64,000 bases of DNA, from positions 273,304,916 to 273,368,915 of the forward strand of contig NC_066583.1 of assembly GCF_024323335.1 (NCBI RefSeq), given 5' to 3'. Positions within the stretch are counted from its first letter, which is position 1. The number at the start of each line of letters is the position of its first letter. Source of the stretch: Lathyrus oleraceus (lineage: Eukaryota; Streptophyta; Magnoliopsida; Fabales; Fabaceae). Positions 32,461-45,209 of the stretch are shown here, piece by piece. Under the pieces are notes generated by a model. That model saw nothing but the letters and a program-made list of their open reading frames with translations, was not told the origin of the DNA and did no database searches. Made by a program: the position numbers and the translations under genes.

Positions 32461-33881
32461 TTTTCTTTTTCCATTATGAATCTTTTTTATAAATGTTTAC
32501 AATATTTAGACTGATTGATGAAGGTGACTTCCTTTGATTTATGAATTTAAAACAAATATAGTACCATTAACATAATATTTAGCTTGATTAATGAAGCTCC
32601 CCCATCATAGAATTTTGGAATTAATTATGCATCATATTAGAAAAATCCTTGCAAAAGGACTCGTTAGTAGCAACAAATATAATATTGTACTTGTCAAAAA
32701 GTCCAGGATGCATGGTGCCCCTAAGCTAATAGAGGTGATAATGACTTCTAGGCAACTGTACCGAGAGTGTCGCAATAATAAAAAGATATTGAATCCCCAT
32801 AGACTGCTATTTAACAAAATAATATTTGTACAAGTGTTAGAAAGTAACAATTGGGGTGTGGTGGGGTGGGGGTCAGGTTTAAATGCGAAAAATAGAACTT
32901 GTTATGAGAAAATGCGAAAGCAGTCAGGTTTTGTATATAATCATTTATTTATCCCCTGTTGATGTTTGATGCATTACATGAATGAGAAAGTTCTTATATT
33001 TCCACAATGAATTAACAAAACCAGTATATCCAATCCCTTAGTGTATAAGTCACTAATTCATATTATAGGTCTCATATCCCTATTCAACCAACGTAAGTGA
33101 AATTAGGAAATGCAATAGTCCTTTATCTCAAATGCCACTACAAGAGGTCTCCTATCCCTCCTCAACCAACGTAAGTACAATAATTTCCCTAGTTCCAACG
33201 TATAGACTAATAGTCTGTATTCCCTATGTGCCTATAATTATATTAAAAAAATATCTCACATAAAAAGCATTAAGCATAAGAGACAATTAAATAGAAATAT
33301 AACTTCAATTATTCACGCACTGACAAATCAAACATATGTCCCAACAAGTTCAAACTAAGTTCATCACATAAAGCCTAACTTAGAGAAGTTTAGCTACTCA
33401 TAATGAAACAAATAAATATCAAGCAATAAGATGAAAATTGCATATGAATATCCTTGAAGAAATGGCCTCCAATGGCTTCTAATTCTCTCAAAATTGCTCC
33501 CCTGGTGTTCTTTACCGTCACTTTTAGTCAAAATCGCAGAACCCTTGAAAATATGACAAAAAAACTCCCTTATAAAGCTGTCAAATCAGTTCAAAATGTG
33601 TCAGAATAGGCCCAAAAAAGAACATATCGCACACGTGAAATCTTTCATCGCGCACGATGCTAACAACACATCTTTATCACGTGTGCAATGTTGCGTGTGA
33701 TTATTCCAGTAGCTGCACTTTTTTTTACTCCTTTTTCCATCAGATTTTCGCTATCCTTATTGTTCATACTTGGTCATGTTTTTCATATTTCTTTGGACTT
33801 TATTCTTAATTTTTTCTCATCTTTGATGTGTTTTGCTTCATTTCTTTGATAAAAAACATGCAATGACAAAGTGTGATCACA
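32461..33881 (-). repeat. Athila-like LTR (right edge clear, left edge unknown)
   Basis: The right end abuts a minus-strand PPT at 33882, giving an LTR start TGTGATCAC. A minus-strand TATAAGG lies at 33574-33568. Upstream of it (33625-33700) is a cluster of cacgtg/cgcgcacgatg dyads, in the same relative place as the dyads of the Cyclops-like LTR. The phrase ccctattcaaccaacgtaagt / ccctcctcaaccaacgtaagt is duplicated at 33079 and 33159. The left edge lies somewhere between 32460 and 33000. The open stretch 32591-32962 on the + strand has no recognisable content. Confidence 0.45.
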
Positions 33882-33955
33882 ACCCCAAACTTGAACTCTT
33901 GCTTGTCCTCAAGTAACTTGTTTGCACAACAAATTCCAAACGGAAAACAAGTTAC
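33882..33955 (-). promoter_or_regulatory. Athila-type 3' UTR end and PPT
   Basis: On the minus strand: acttgaggacaagcaag, then caagtttggggt, then the LTR. It is the same arrangement as ttgcttgaggacaagcaa...caagtttacgggagtt at 18170-18207, so an Athila-clade 3' end in opposite orientation. Confidence 0.7.
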
Positions 33956-34793
33956 AACAGTAATAAGTGAACCGGAGGATACATTACCATCATCACAGGA
34001 AAGTCACTGAACGGATAGCAACAAGATCATCTGAACAAGTAACCCCAAATCTAACCCGGGGGATCCGAAATAAATGGAACTCGCTAATAAATACCACGGA
34101 CAGAACTCCGGCGTGTCAGAAATAAATATCCATAAATCCAATTATAAATAGAAACCCAGATCACGAACCGAACCAAAGTCACCATCAAAGAGTCACCAAC
34201 AGAACCTGTACCTGTAGGAACCAAACCCCTCCCCTCACAGGTGAATTCTAATAAGGTCATCCTAAGGCGGATAATCGGTCTCGAAAATCGGATGAGATAC
34301 TCAACGGATTTGCCCTTTCGAGAGTGCCGTGCAGCTCTCATAAGATCATCTAAACCAAATATCCGGGAAAGAACGGTCACCGAAGTCAACAGCTAAAAAG
34401 AGATAACCCAACCATAGTGGAAACTCCACAAGGAAGAGCTCTCTCAGAAGAACCTCGCCCGGCTGTGGTATGTCACGTCGCAACAACATGTTGATCTAAC
34501 ATGAGAGGAAACATGAGACCATGCTAATCCTAGGTGTATACTCGGGCTTGGGTTTTCGCCCCACTCAGAACACCCACCCCCAAATCAGAGGAACCACACC
34601 TGTCCAGAATCCAGCACAGTGATAACATGATGCATGCAAACATATATGCAAATATACATATAATCACAGTATAATAATCCCAAATGTAATAAATAAAGCA
34701 GTAAAAGCAACCCAAACTACCCTAAAAACTACGCTAGAGAGCGCTAGGATTGACTCGCTTAGGGAAGATGGACCAGCAAGAGGTCAACTAACG
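33956..34793 (-). other. Ogre/Tat-type 5' leader (untranslated)
   Basis: Lies immediately downstream (minus strand) of an Ogre PBS. It has no protein match that I recognise; a 101-codon open stretch (34389-34084) is probably chance. The text (ctgtgaggggaggggtttgg, cgaaagggcaaatccgttga on the minus strand) is familiar from Tat-lineage leaders. It ends near 33956, where it meets the Athila 3' end, so the rest of that element is gone. Confidence 0.55.
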
Positions 34794-34811
34794 TCCCCAG
34801 CAGAGTCGCCA
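34794..34811 (-). promoter_or_regulatory. Primer-binding site, tRNA-Arg type (Ogre)
   Basis: The minus strand reads TGGCGACTCTGCTGGGGA two bases after the LTR. Ogre elements are described as priming from tRNA-Arg. Ogre B has TGGCGACTCTGTTGGGGA at 63075-63058, one base different. Confidence 0.8.
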
Positions 34812-34813
34812 GC

Positions 34814-37800
34814 TGTCGCAACGCGAAAAACAACCGACGGGGAAAATATAGAGCCGCCACCGACGCTATTCATCCTATGACGGAAAGGGAGCGCAGGACT
34901 AACCTAAGAAAGGGAAAGGAACGGTCTTACGATCAGAGATTACAAGGTACGGGAGTCGGTTACACAAGGAGAAGGATTAGCACCCCCTCACGTCCGCCGT
35001 ACTCGACGGGATCCACGCTCAAAAGATAGCTCAAAGAAAAGGAAAGGGCTGCTAATAAACTGCTCAAAGAAACTGCACAAACTGGAACGATAAACAGGGG
35101 GAGAGAAAGAAGACGGAGGAAGTGGACTCGGCAGGATGTTGCATCCTGAGCCTACGTAGTTTGTCAGAAACAAACATCAGAGTCAACGTAGTTCGGGAAA
35201 AGGAGACATGCTCGCTAAGACATCGCATCCTATGCCTACGTATCTTCTTTAGCTAGAGGAGAATCAGAGCACTCGTAGCTCGGCTAACGCACGCTGAAAC
35301 AAGACACCAAAAAGGGACGCTGAGACGTCAAAAGAAACACCCAAAAGGAAACAGAATGCCAATACATGGACTTACACCCGACTCCCAACAATAACAAACG
35401 CTAACCAGCGAACACCAAAGAAAAAGGTTATCAGAACGAACCCCAACAAAGTAACCAAATATCCAGAATAAACTCCCGATATGTATAACTAGTCACCACA
35501 AATGAACCCCAAAGATGAACCCTAAGTGAATAACAATCGTCATAAATGATCCCCGAGATGAACCCCAAGTGAATAACAATCATCACAAATGAACCCCGAG
35601 ATGAACCCCAAGTAATAACAGAAGAAATCCCCCAAGTCAATATAAGTGAACCCCGAACGGATAACAGGTAACCAAAGTGAACCCCAACTAGTGAACCCCG
35701 AATAATAACAGAAGAAATCCCCCAAGGTATGAACATACAACACACACACACGCTGAACAAACGTGTACTCACACCAAAGAAAACAAATGCCAAAAACAAA
35801 GACACGAAACAGTAAACACAAGTTGGGAATAAGGGTGAACAAACAGAGACTCAACAATGGAAGAGGGAAAAAGGAAACAACACAAAGATAAAAGAAAACG
35901 ACTAAAGGGTGAACACACGCGAAAACAAAGAAAAGGGTGCCCGGAGAGATTGCTCTCAACCTCCTGCCTACGTATCTCATCTGGTATGAGAATCAGGGCG
36001 ACGTAGTTCCCCTCACCAGGGGTAAAACACTCTCCTAACCAGAGACCGGGGAAACACAAACTAATAGGGAGACTAAGACTCAAGCCTAATAGTTTTCATG
36101 CAATCAATGTCCCTAAGTTGAGGTCTCTAACAAGAACTTAACTCATCCTGGAAGCGAGTCAACTCAAGTCTAAACTCTTCATACGTTCAACTTCCTCAGA
36201 AGTTAATCGTACGACTCCTACAGAAATGGAGATAAAAAAGAGGAAAGCAAATAAACACACCAACACAAGTAAACAAACATCACACACTATATCCATACAA
36301 GAGGCTCAAACAATGGGTGGGCTTTAGTCAAGAGGGAGTGCTCAACCTCGACAAACAAGCCAAACTGTAAGGGGTAATCTGTAGCTCTTAACCACTAACA
36401 TTGAACGTCAGGGTGAAGCTGATCAAAGTTTAAATGAGGATGAGACCTCATGCTCTTAACCCTGGACAGGGTGAGCTCATGACACAGAAAGCGTGGGGAT
36501 CCAGAATGTGGGATCCTTTTCCACTTGACAGACTCTGGACAAAAGATCTGGGGCACATGTTCAGAAGCATTAGCACGTAGTGTGAGCATAAAGAACGACA
36601 CACTGAATAACGGGGAATCGGTTACAGATCCCTACCTTCCGTCAATTGCCTCTTCTCTTGGAGGTCTTATCAAATATAACACATGCCTCTTCTTGGAGGT
36701 CTTTGGGCACAATTTTAAACAAACACAAACAGAGCCTCTGAAGGAGGACTTGCCAGCAAAATGCCTGCCAAAAAGGTGACAGGACTCCAGACTACATGAC
36801 GTAAGAAGCTAACTACCTAAGTGGTGTGTCAACCATAATCCAATGCTCAAGCAAGAGATAAAGCAAGTAAGCAACTAAGGTACCTGTACAAAGACTAAAT
36901 AGTTAGTACTTCAGTCATAAAACCAGAAGACAAGCAGTGAAACCCTCTAACAGTTACACAATTCAATGCATAAGTGCCCTAGCACTCAAACGAGCTCATG
37001 AGCTCACCACATCAATTAAAACCCTACAAAACAAAAATAGGTTAGAACTCAATGCATTTTGTATCTCACAAGGTGAGAACAAACCCAATCATCAATGATG
37101 AGTATCCAAACCTGAAACAAGAGACGAAGTTAGTTTATGTACATCCAATCAACACAACAAAGCATAAACAAACAATGGCATGAGATGAATTGAATCAAGA
37201 TCACTCCAAGTCAGAAGTAGGGTCCTTCAAATGACCACCCAATAATCCATACTCCAATGATCCAAAATCAACCATAAACCCCTTGAAAACTCAAGTAGAA
37301 CAAGCTTGCACTCAAAACTTGCTCACCTCCTCAAATGGCCTCATAAACTCCTAAATGATGATCATCTCCTAAGTGAATTTGATCCAACTATCCCATCCTC
37401 CAAAAAGCATCATATGTGACCTATAAACCCCTTTTTCAACCTCTTAAAGTCATCAAACCTCATCCATGAACACCATGCATAAAAACTTCTCACAATGGCT
37501 TCATACCTCTTCAAACACTTCTTAAAGCCTCCAAAAGATGTGAGAACCCCAAATAAACTCCAACCAATGATCACAAGCCCCAAACAGAACCATATGAACC
37601 CCTAAACATTAATCACCAAGGCCAAAGATCCACCATACTTCAAATACCATTCAATTACTTCAAAAGCTCCAAAACAGGCCTAAATCACTTCAACAAGTCA
37701 CCACAGGCCTCAAACCATTCAAAAGTTCACAAGTCAGTAGGATCATGCTTCTAAAATCATGTCTAATGAGTCACAGATCCAACTTATAAGCCCATCAATT

Positions 37801-40800
37801 CATCTCATACCAATAAGAACCTCCACTCCCTCAATACCTTAAAAGTCTCCTTGAGAATTCACTTGTGTTCCCAACCTTCAAATAAGTACCAAATAATGTA
37901 TGACTTGAACGAATGTGCCAATCAAATGACTCAAGACTCACAAATCAGGGATCAAACCAATGCAAAAGAGGCAAAGGCTCACACCACAAAGAAGACCCCA
38001 AACCAAGTCAAAGAATGGACCAAGAGCAAACCCTAAAATTGGGTCAAAACCCTAGTACAAAGACAAGATTCAAAACCTAACCAAATGACCAATCCAGGAC
38101 CCATCCTTTTGCACATCACACATTCAAACACTCCCTCCAATGTCCTCAAAAAGACCAACATCAAATCAATGATCAAGTATCTCAACTTGCTTATGCAATG
38201 TAATGACCAAAAATATGCACAAAATGAACTTCCAACTTTGAAAATTCATATCAAATCAGAAATGCATGCAATGACTTTGGGATTTTTTGTATAAGTTCCT
38301 TATGCCATGAATGTTCAATATGCAAAAGATCAGGTCCAAAATGATGCGAATGCTATGTGAACAAAAATACACCAATTCAATGTCAAAAATGTGACACAAA
38401 TTGTCACATTTTTCTCTATGTGTCAAAATGATGATAACATGTGACAAAAAAAATCCAAACCAGTGACTAATAATTCATGCCAAGTATGAATGTCATGTAT
38501 GCAAAAGAGTGGATCAAAAGGTTCAAAATTGAGGATTTCACAATACATTGAATGCACTAAGTCAATTTGGCACAATATTGATTCAAAAATTCCCACATAA
38601 AGATCCAGACATCAAAAATTCTTGATTTTAACACCATAAAAAAGTAGACACAAATACAAAACTATGAAAAAAAATTGGGACTCAATTGGACAGTTTTTGG
38701 ATTTTTTATGAATTAAACAAAATGACCAAAATAATTGAAATATAAAATAGAAAAAGGAGGGAAACAAATTATTTGAATTAAATCAGGAAAAACATGGACC
38801 ACTGGATCTGGCGCGCATCCGAGATCAATGGTCCACATTCAAACTAGTGAAACGCACCGTTTCACTAATTGAGTCACTCACCCCAGTTAGCATTCAACGC
38901 CTGCGTGTCCTTAGTCAAATAAATCTTATCCAATCAATCTTCGACGCGTTGAACCACATGGCACACACTCAGCAAAACCCTAGTTATAACACAGACGCCG
39001 GAGCTCCGCTCCGGTCGTCTTCCCCGGTGAGTTCCCGGTGGCTCCGACGGTGGCGCCACCCTAAAATTTTCCAGAAATTCATCAGACCAGTGTCATTCCA
39101 CTCAGATTTCCATGCTGATTCCAAAAATCATATTAGATTCTCCTGATTCTTCCTAGGTTTTGCAATTCGAAGAGGAGAAGTTTTTAGATCCAAACTTCCA
39201 GTCACAATGAAATCCTTAATATTCACTCAATCTCAATTCTAATCACATATTCATGACCTATACAGCAAGATCTTCAATTCTATAACCTAAAAACAACAAA
39301 AGTAGAGAGTGAAAATGGAGTCACCTGAAACTGGAGATCTCTGGAATTACGATCTCACGAGCTCTGTTGCTCAGGATCAACTCCTTTGAACTTCCTTTGA
39401 AGCTTTATGCAAAAAGAAATGGCTGAAACCTCTTGAATGTGCCTCAATTTCCAAATTCGATCATCATGATAATGTACTTGAACTGCTTGATTTCTTAAGG
39501 AATAACACCAAACGATGGGTGATTCTTGATCAGTGAAGTGTGAGGATCCAGAATCTGCAACAATCTTTGAGATTTGTGTGAAGAAAAAGCAAATTCTAAG
39601 AGAGAAAGTTTGAGAGTTTTCTTGAATTCTAGATCTGAAATGGCAGTTATGAGGCTTGTGATTAGGGTTTCCCTACTTATACTTCTTGCTAATAACACTG
39701 ATAATCATTTTAGCCATTTACTAAGCATGATTTGTGAGTTGTTATGCAAATTGCAAAAAATGCAAATTGAGTTCCCATGGCCATAATGCACGTGCTCAAC
39801 CCTATGCTAGGGTTTGAATCCACTCAAGAGCAACCAAGGGTCAGGATTTGAAGGTTGTTTTGTTTGCATCTTAAGCCAAGAATGAATGGTGAAGATTTGC
39901 TTCATTTTGAACATGTGTGAAACAAGGAACATACACGCCTCTTTCATGCATGGCAAGGGCTCATTTTTACTCAAATATGGTCTATGAAGAAGGCTGAAGT
40001 GAAGCCTTGCCTTGGTTCTTTGTGAATCTTGATTTGTAGCATGATATCATCCTTAGAACAAATGTAAAATAATGTGACTTTTGACCATGATTCCTTGAGG
40101 CTTAGCTTGCACAATTGAGTCAAATGATGTCATTTTGAGATGCCTCGAACATGAGAAGCACTTTGCATAAAGAATGAACCAATTTGAAGCATTATATCAA
40201 AAGTTATGCCATTTTGAATTTCCATGCACACTTTGTGATCAAATGACCATAACTCCTCAACCATTCATCATATGGACATGAATTAGAACTTTCTGGAAAG
40301 GGGAGACAAAGATATACAACTTTCGTGTTCACCAAAGATACATTTGAAACTTCTTTGATATTGAAAAGTCAAGTTGAAAGTGGATTAAAAACTTGCCAAA
40401 TTTGGAAACTTTGAATTATAGGTCATTTTCCATTTTTAGTAACTTTTGCCATGACCTTTGAATCTTCAAGATGGATGTTTAGAATGATGAATAGACCCCA
40501 TTTTAACATGATTGAGGTGTCTCAACTCATTTCCCCACCTCATAGCCCTCAGTTGACTGCACAGTTGACTTTTGGTCCTCAGATGCTTGATCAACTTGAG
40601 CCTCTACCACTTGGTGAAATTGCTTCAAAATGAAACCCTAGCTCATGTAAGCTCCTTATAATAATCATGTGATCCTCATCCCAAGAAAATACCTCATCTC
40701 TTTGAGAAACCCTAGTTGGAAGAACTACATTGATTAGGGTTGACCAGGGGTCACAACCCTAATCCAGAGGAACTTGAGGATGAACTCTGAAACCCTTGAT

Positions 40801-41092
40801 GATGATAGAACCATGATGATGGTGATATATCCTTGCAGATAAGATGATGCTCAAGACCTTTGAAGAATCAAGAAACCCTAATTGGAGCCCATACCCTCAG
40901 ATGGTTGATGATCAATTCATAGAGACCCTCAGGCTTGAATCACCTAACTTCCCCATCTTTTGAAAAGACTTTGGAGGACGACCTTCTCATTTTCATATGA
41001 GATGAAAAATGCAATGCCTAATGCCCTAAAACATGAAATGCAATGCCCCAAACTAGTCTCAAGAAGAGGAGGGCAAATTTTGAGGTGTTACA
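34814..41092 (-). repeat. Ogre A LTR, about 6.3 kb
   Basis: Minus strand runs from TGTAACACCTCAAAATTTGCCC (41092) to CGACA (34814). Parts align with Ogre B's LTR, for example 36310-36780 with 46585-47060 (lagging phrases such as cctcgacaaacaagcca and cttaaccactaacattga). A PBS lies on its left and a PPT on its right. A TATA-like TATAAGTAGGG is at 39681-39671 (minus). It carries three copies of a tgcctacgta...gaatcagag...gtagttcgg block (35150, 35230, 35965) and short repeats of gaaccccaagtgaataacaatc (35500-35720). No real coding region; open stretches here are chance. Confidence 0.8.
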
Positions 41093-43413
41093 GTTGCCCA
41101 TATTCAATCCACTGTGAACCTGTCGATATGAACAACCTCGGCTTTCAGATGATCAGGGTGAAGAGTGGTTGAATACTAAGAACAAACGAACAATTTGCGC
41201 TCCACTGGAAATTTTCTTTTTGTTATTATTTTTTTTGCTTTTCTTGAACCCCAAAAAACTTCTTTGATTTTTTTCTTGGACCCCTACACAAATATTTTTT
41301 CTTTCGCACGGATGATCCCTGATCACCGCATTTGAACCCCGACAACTCATGTCACTCTTGCTGCCAAACAATGAACCCCGTTCTCCATTTGAACCCCAGT
41401 CGCCTGACGATAACTCTCGATCGTAGTTGTGAACCCCATTCTCCAGAAGACACCATGTGTCTCCTTTTCTCCATTTGAACCCCGTTCTCCATTCTCTTGT
41501 GATAATTCCGTTGGCAACGTCGAAAATAACACCAACCACCACTCTGATGGCGACATACCAGAGGGTACACCTTCACAAAAGGAAGGTAACATGTGCATTT
41601 CTTCCCTTGAAGACACCCATAAAGACTTCTCTTGGCCTCGCCAAAGTCTAAGGTGACACATGATCAGAAGACAATCCTGAGGACCTCATCCCGGATACAA
41701 TCTTCAATTCCAATCTCCATCTCCAGTTGAACCCCGTTCTTCAGAAAATGCCTAGCACTTCCTTTTCTCTTGGTGGACCCCAATCTCCGCGCTGATCGCG
41801 TAACGTTCTCCAATCTTCATTTCCATCTCCGAACGACGGAATTTCTTCCTCCAATATTGCGCTACTGGGGAATACTGTTGATTCAAAATCATGATGCCAA
41901 ACTCCTCAGAGTAACATCTTCACCAACCAGCTAAACCAACTCTCAAACGGTAACCACGGCTCGAGACTAGCTTATGCTTGCAATGCCGATGCATGAGTTT
42001 TACAACGTAATGCTCCATAACCATGGAAATGCTACGCAATTAGTTATGCAATATGCTATGCTTCTCTAAATGATGAATGCATAAAAAGTATCCCCCTCAG
42101 GGGACGGCACGAGCAACTCTGTTGAGGAACTCGATATCGCTCCAATCTCCAACCCTGCTTGGGATAACACTGATGCCGAGAAAAAAGTAACCCTCACTGG
42201 GGATGACCTCCACTGAACTCGATCTGCTTGGGGGAAGAAAATCTACCAACGCACACCCCTGTCGGGGGAACAACAACCTTCAGGCCTGGCTGCTGAGGAA
42301 ACACCGACCTCGAACCCGCTAGGGAGATACAGAATATTTGACACGGAACACCCGTCGACTCGTCGAACACTGGTATTCACCATCTAACCACAGTGTCAAT
42401 TTTCCACTTTTGAGAGCTCCCAGACTCATCCGGTCTTTTCCGATTCATCACCTTGTACTCTCGACTTCTCCCTACTTCAAGAAAATCGACCTCCTTAGAT
42501 TCGTGCCAACTCTTCAGTCTTCAGACTTTGAAGAGTCTTCTTGATTAACCCTCTAGGATCGTCACAATTCTTTCGACGTCTCTACACCATTCTTCAATTC
42601 CTCGTCCCTGATTGGACCTCAAAGGAATCTTTTGTCAAAAAGAAACGCTTCGCACCACAACCTGCAGGTGAGTGAAAATAACCAACAGCACCTGCAAAAG
42701 AGATCGTCAGATAAAACGTGCCCCAGGCGCGCCAAAATTTCAACACCCAGGTCACTCAACCTTCCGAATAAGATTTCAAGTTTCAATCCTCTAAACATGC
42801 ATTGGAAGAGACCCCTACATCTCAAAATGCAAAGATTCTTATCAAAATAAACAGATGTTTTAGCAATCAAAGCGGTAATGAAAACAAAAACAAAATTATT
42901 TGATTGAATATGCATTTTATTGATTGAAAAAGGTGGCTCCTAACCGAGCAGTACACAAGAAGCAATCCCTAAAAAGAGGTAATTGCGCACAAAAGGAAAA
43001 TCTATCCTAATGGCAATGTGAACCCGTGATCTCATCAAGTTCCAACCCGGTTACAACCCATATGTCCTCAAGACTCTCCGCGCTTTCTGCCTTCCGAAAC
43101 AAGACGCTTCCGACCGATCTCCGCTTTTAGATTATCCATGTGTCATATCCAAAGTACAAACGACCATGCTAGATGCAGTTGTTCGTTTCACTCCCTCTTT
43201 TGCCTGGACCGCCCTTTCGGGTGTTCAGTCCACTGAGATACCCTTTTTTGCCCAAGCCGCCCTTGTGGGGTTTTCGACCTGCCGGGTGTACAGTTTTTTT
43301 TTCTTTTTATCCCTAATTTTTGCCCGAACCTTTTTCATTTTCATTTGTTTTTTGGTTTGCCGGGATGCCCATTTTTGCCTGGACTATTTTATTCTTTCCG
43401 TCCAGCGGGTCTC
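41093..43413 (-). other. Ogre A 3' UTR with PPT
   Basis: It lies between the stop of pol and the LTR. Next to the LTR the minus strand reads gaatatgggcaac, a weak PPT (41105-41093). Inside are degenerate repeats: tgaaccccgttctccatt-type units at 41330-41500 and 41720, ctcgctggggga-type phrases at 42090-42330, and two or three tttttgcctgg..gccctttcggg units just after pol (43195-43390). Such repeat-rich 3' UTRs are known for Ogre elements. Confidence 0.7.
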
Positions 43414-45209
43414 TTATACGAAGTATTTTTTAATTGTGTCCGCATTCACAGGGGATGGAAAATCCTCACCATCCATGGTCGTCAACAACAAGGCTCCGCC
43501 AGAGAAAACCTTCTTGACCACGAATGGACCTTCATAATTGGGTGTCCACTTGCCCCGACGATCGTTCTGAGGAGGAAGGATCCTTTTCAACACCATATCT
43601 CTCACATGGTACACACGAGGTCGCACCCTTTGGTCAAAAGCACGCTTCATTCGCTGCTGGTACAACTGCCCATGACAAATGGCCGCCAGCCTCTTTTCCT
43701 CAATCAGGCTCAACTCTTCATACCGAGTCCTTACCCATTCAGCCTCTTCCAATTTCACATCCATCAGGACTCTCAATGACGGAATCTGGACCTCAACTGG
43801 TAGCACAGCTTCCATCCCATACACAAGCGAGAAAGGCGTTGCCCTAGTAGATGTACGTACTGAGGTTCGATACCCATGCAATGCAAACGACAACATCTCG
43901 TGCCAATCCTTATAGGTCACGGCCATTTTTTGCACAATCTTCTTAATATTCTTATTAGCCGCCTCGACCGCCCCATTCATCTTTGGATGATAAGGAGAAG
44001 AATTGTGATGCTCGATCTTGAACTCCCGACACAGTTCTACCATCATCTTGTTGTTGAGATTAGAACCATTATTAGTGATGATTCTTTCGGGAACCCCATA
44101 TCTGCAAATGATGTCTCTTTTCAGGAACCTGGCCACGACCTGTTTCGTCACGTTTGCATAAGACGCCGCTTCCACCCACTTGGTGAAGTAATCAATAGCC
44201 ACTAATATGAACCGGTGCCCATTCGAAGCCGTAGGCTCGATCTTTCCGATCATATCAATGCCCCACATAGAAAACGGCCACGGAGACGACATCAAACTCA
44301 ACGGATTTGGAGGCACGTGCACCTTGTCAGCATAAATCTGGCATTTATGACATTTCCGCACGAAGTTGAAACACTGAGCTTCCATTGTCATCCAGTAATA
44401 TCTAGCCCTTAGCAACCTTTTTACCATCGCATTCCCGCTGGCGTGGGTACCAAACGATCCCTCGTGCACCTCTTTCATCGATTGGCTTGCTTCTTTGTCA
44501 TCGACACATCTGAGCAAAACCCAATCAAAATTTCTCTTGTACAAAACCCCATCTTTATTCAGATAGAACACCATGGACAACCTCCTCAGAGTCTTTCGAT
44601 CCTTCTTAGACGCTCCCTCGGGATACTCTTGGGTCTCCAAATAACGCTTGATGTCATAATACCACGGCTTTTCATCATCAGGCATTGCTTCGACAACAAA
44701 CACATAAGCTGGTCTATCCAGCCGTCCCACCTCAACACTAGGAACTTGATTCCACCACTGCACTTTAATCAAAGCGGCCAGAGTAGCCAAGGCATCTGCT
44801 AAAGGATTTTCTTCCCTCGGCACATGGTGTAATTCCATCTTGGTGAAGAACGTCAACAATCTCCTCGTATAATCCCGATATGGAATTAAATGGGATTGAT
44901 GCGTATGTCATTTCCCGTTAACCTGGTTCACAACCAAAGTTGAATCTCCATAAATAACAAGGTTCTTGATTCGCAAATCAATCACCTCTTCGACACGAAA
45001 GATACAAGCTTCACATTCAGCCACATTGTTGGTGCATTCAAATGTTAGTCGGGCAGCAAAAGGAATGTGGGATCCCTTCGGCGTAACCAAAACAGCACCA
45101 ACTCCGCTACCATTCACGTTAACGGCCCCATCAAACATCAAAATCCATTCGGACACAGGGTCAGGCCCCTCCTCCGGGATAGGTTCCTCACAAACTTTCG
45201 ATTTGAGAA
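43414..45209 (-). pseudogene. Ogre A pol 3' part: RNase H and integrase
   Basis: RNase H begins at the right edge (minus strand: SEWILMFDGAVNVNG, from 45156; NNVAECEACIF). One TGA at 44910-44908 is the only stop, then 481 codons are open. Integrase, numbered from 44859: zinc site H132, H139, C170, C173; catalytic D202 and E299, but the second Asp position (263) is Asn, in IITNNGSN. The C-terminal domain ends in GPFVVKKVFSGGALLLTTMDGED. RT and everything upstream are cut off by Ogre B at 45210. The segment is well preserved, but the Asn should abolish strand transfer. Confidence 0.88.
45205..45209. repeat. Putative target site gagaa of the Ogre B insertion
   Basis: Bases next to the LTR start TGTAGCGG. 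The matching copy would be beyond position 64000, so the duplication cannot be confirmed here. Confidence 0.45.

Noticed and set aside
32591..32962. 123-codon open frame as a possible small gene
   Set aside because: No recognisable domain, low-complexity AT-rich context between decayed copia and Athila-like pieces.
35431..36083. Three overlapping minus-strand ORFs in the Ogre A LTR with hydrophobic peptides
   Set aside because: They translate the short gaaccccaagtgaataacaatc repeats and LTR sequence; no family resemblance.
43166..43779. Plus-strand ORFs opposite the Ogre A integrase end
   Set aside because: Antisense to a well-supported pol segment and to its 3' UTR repeats.
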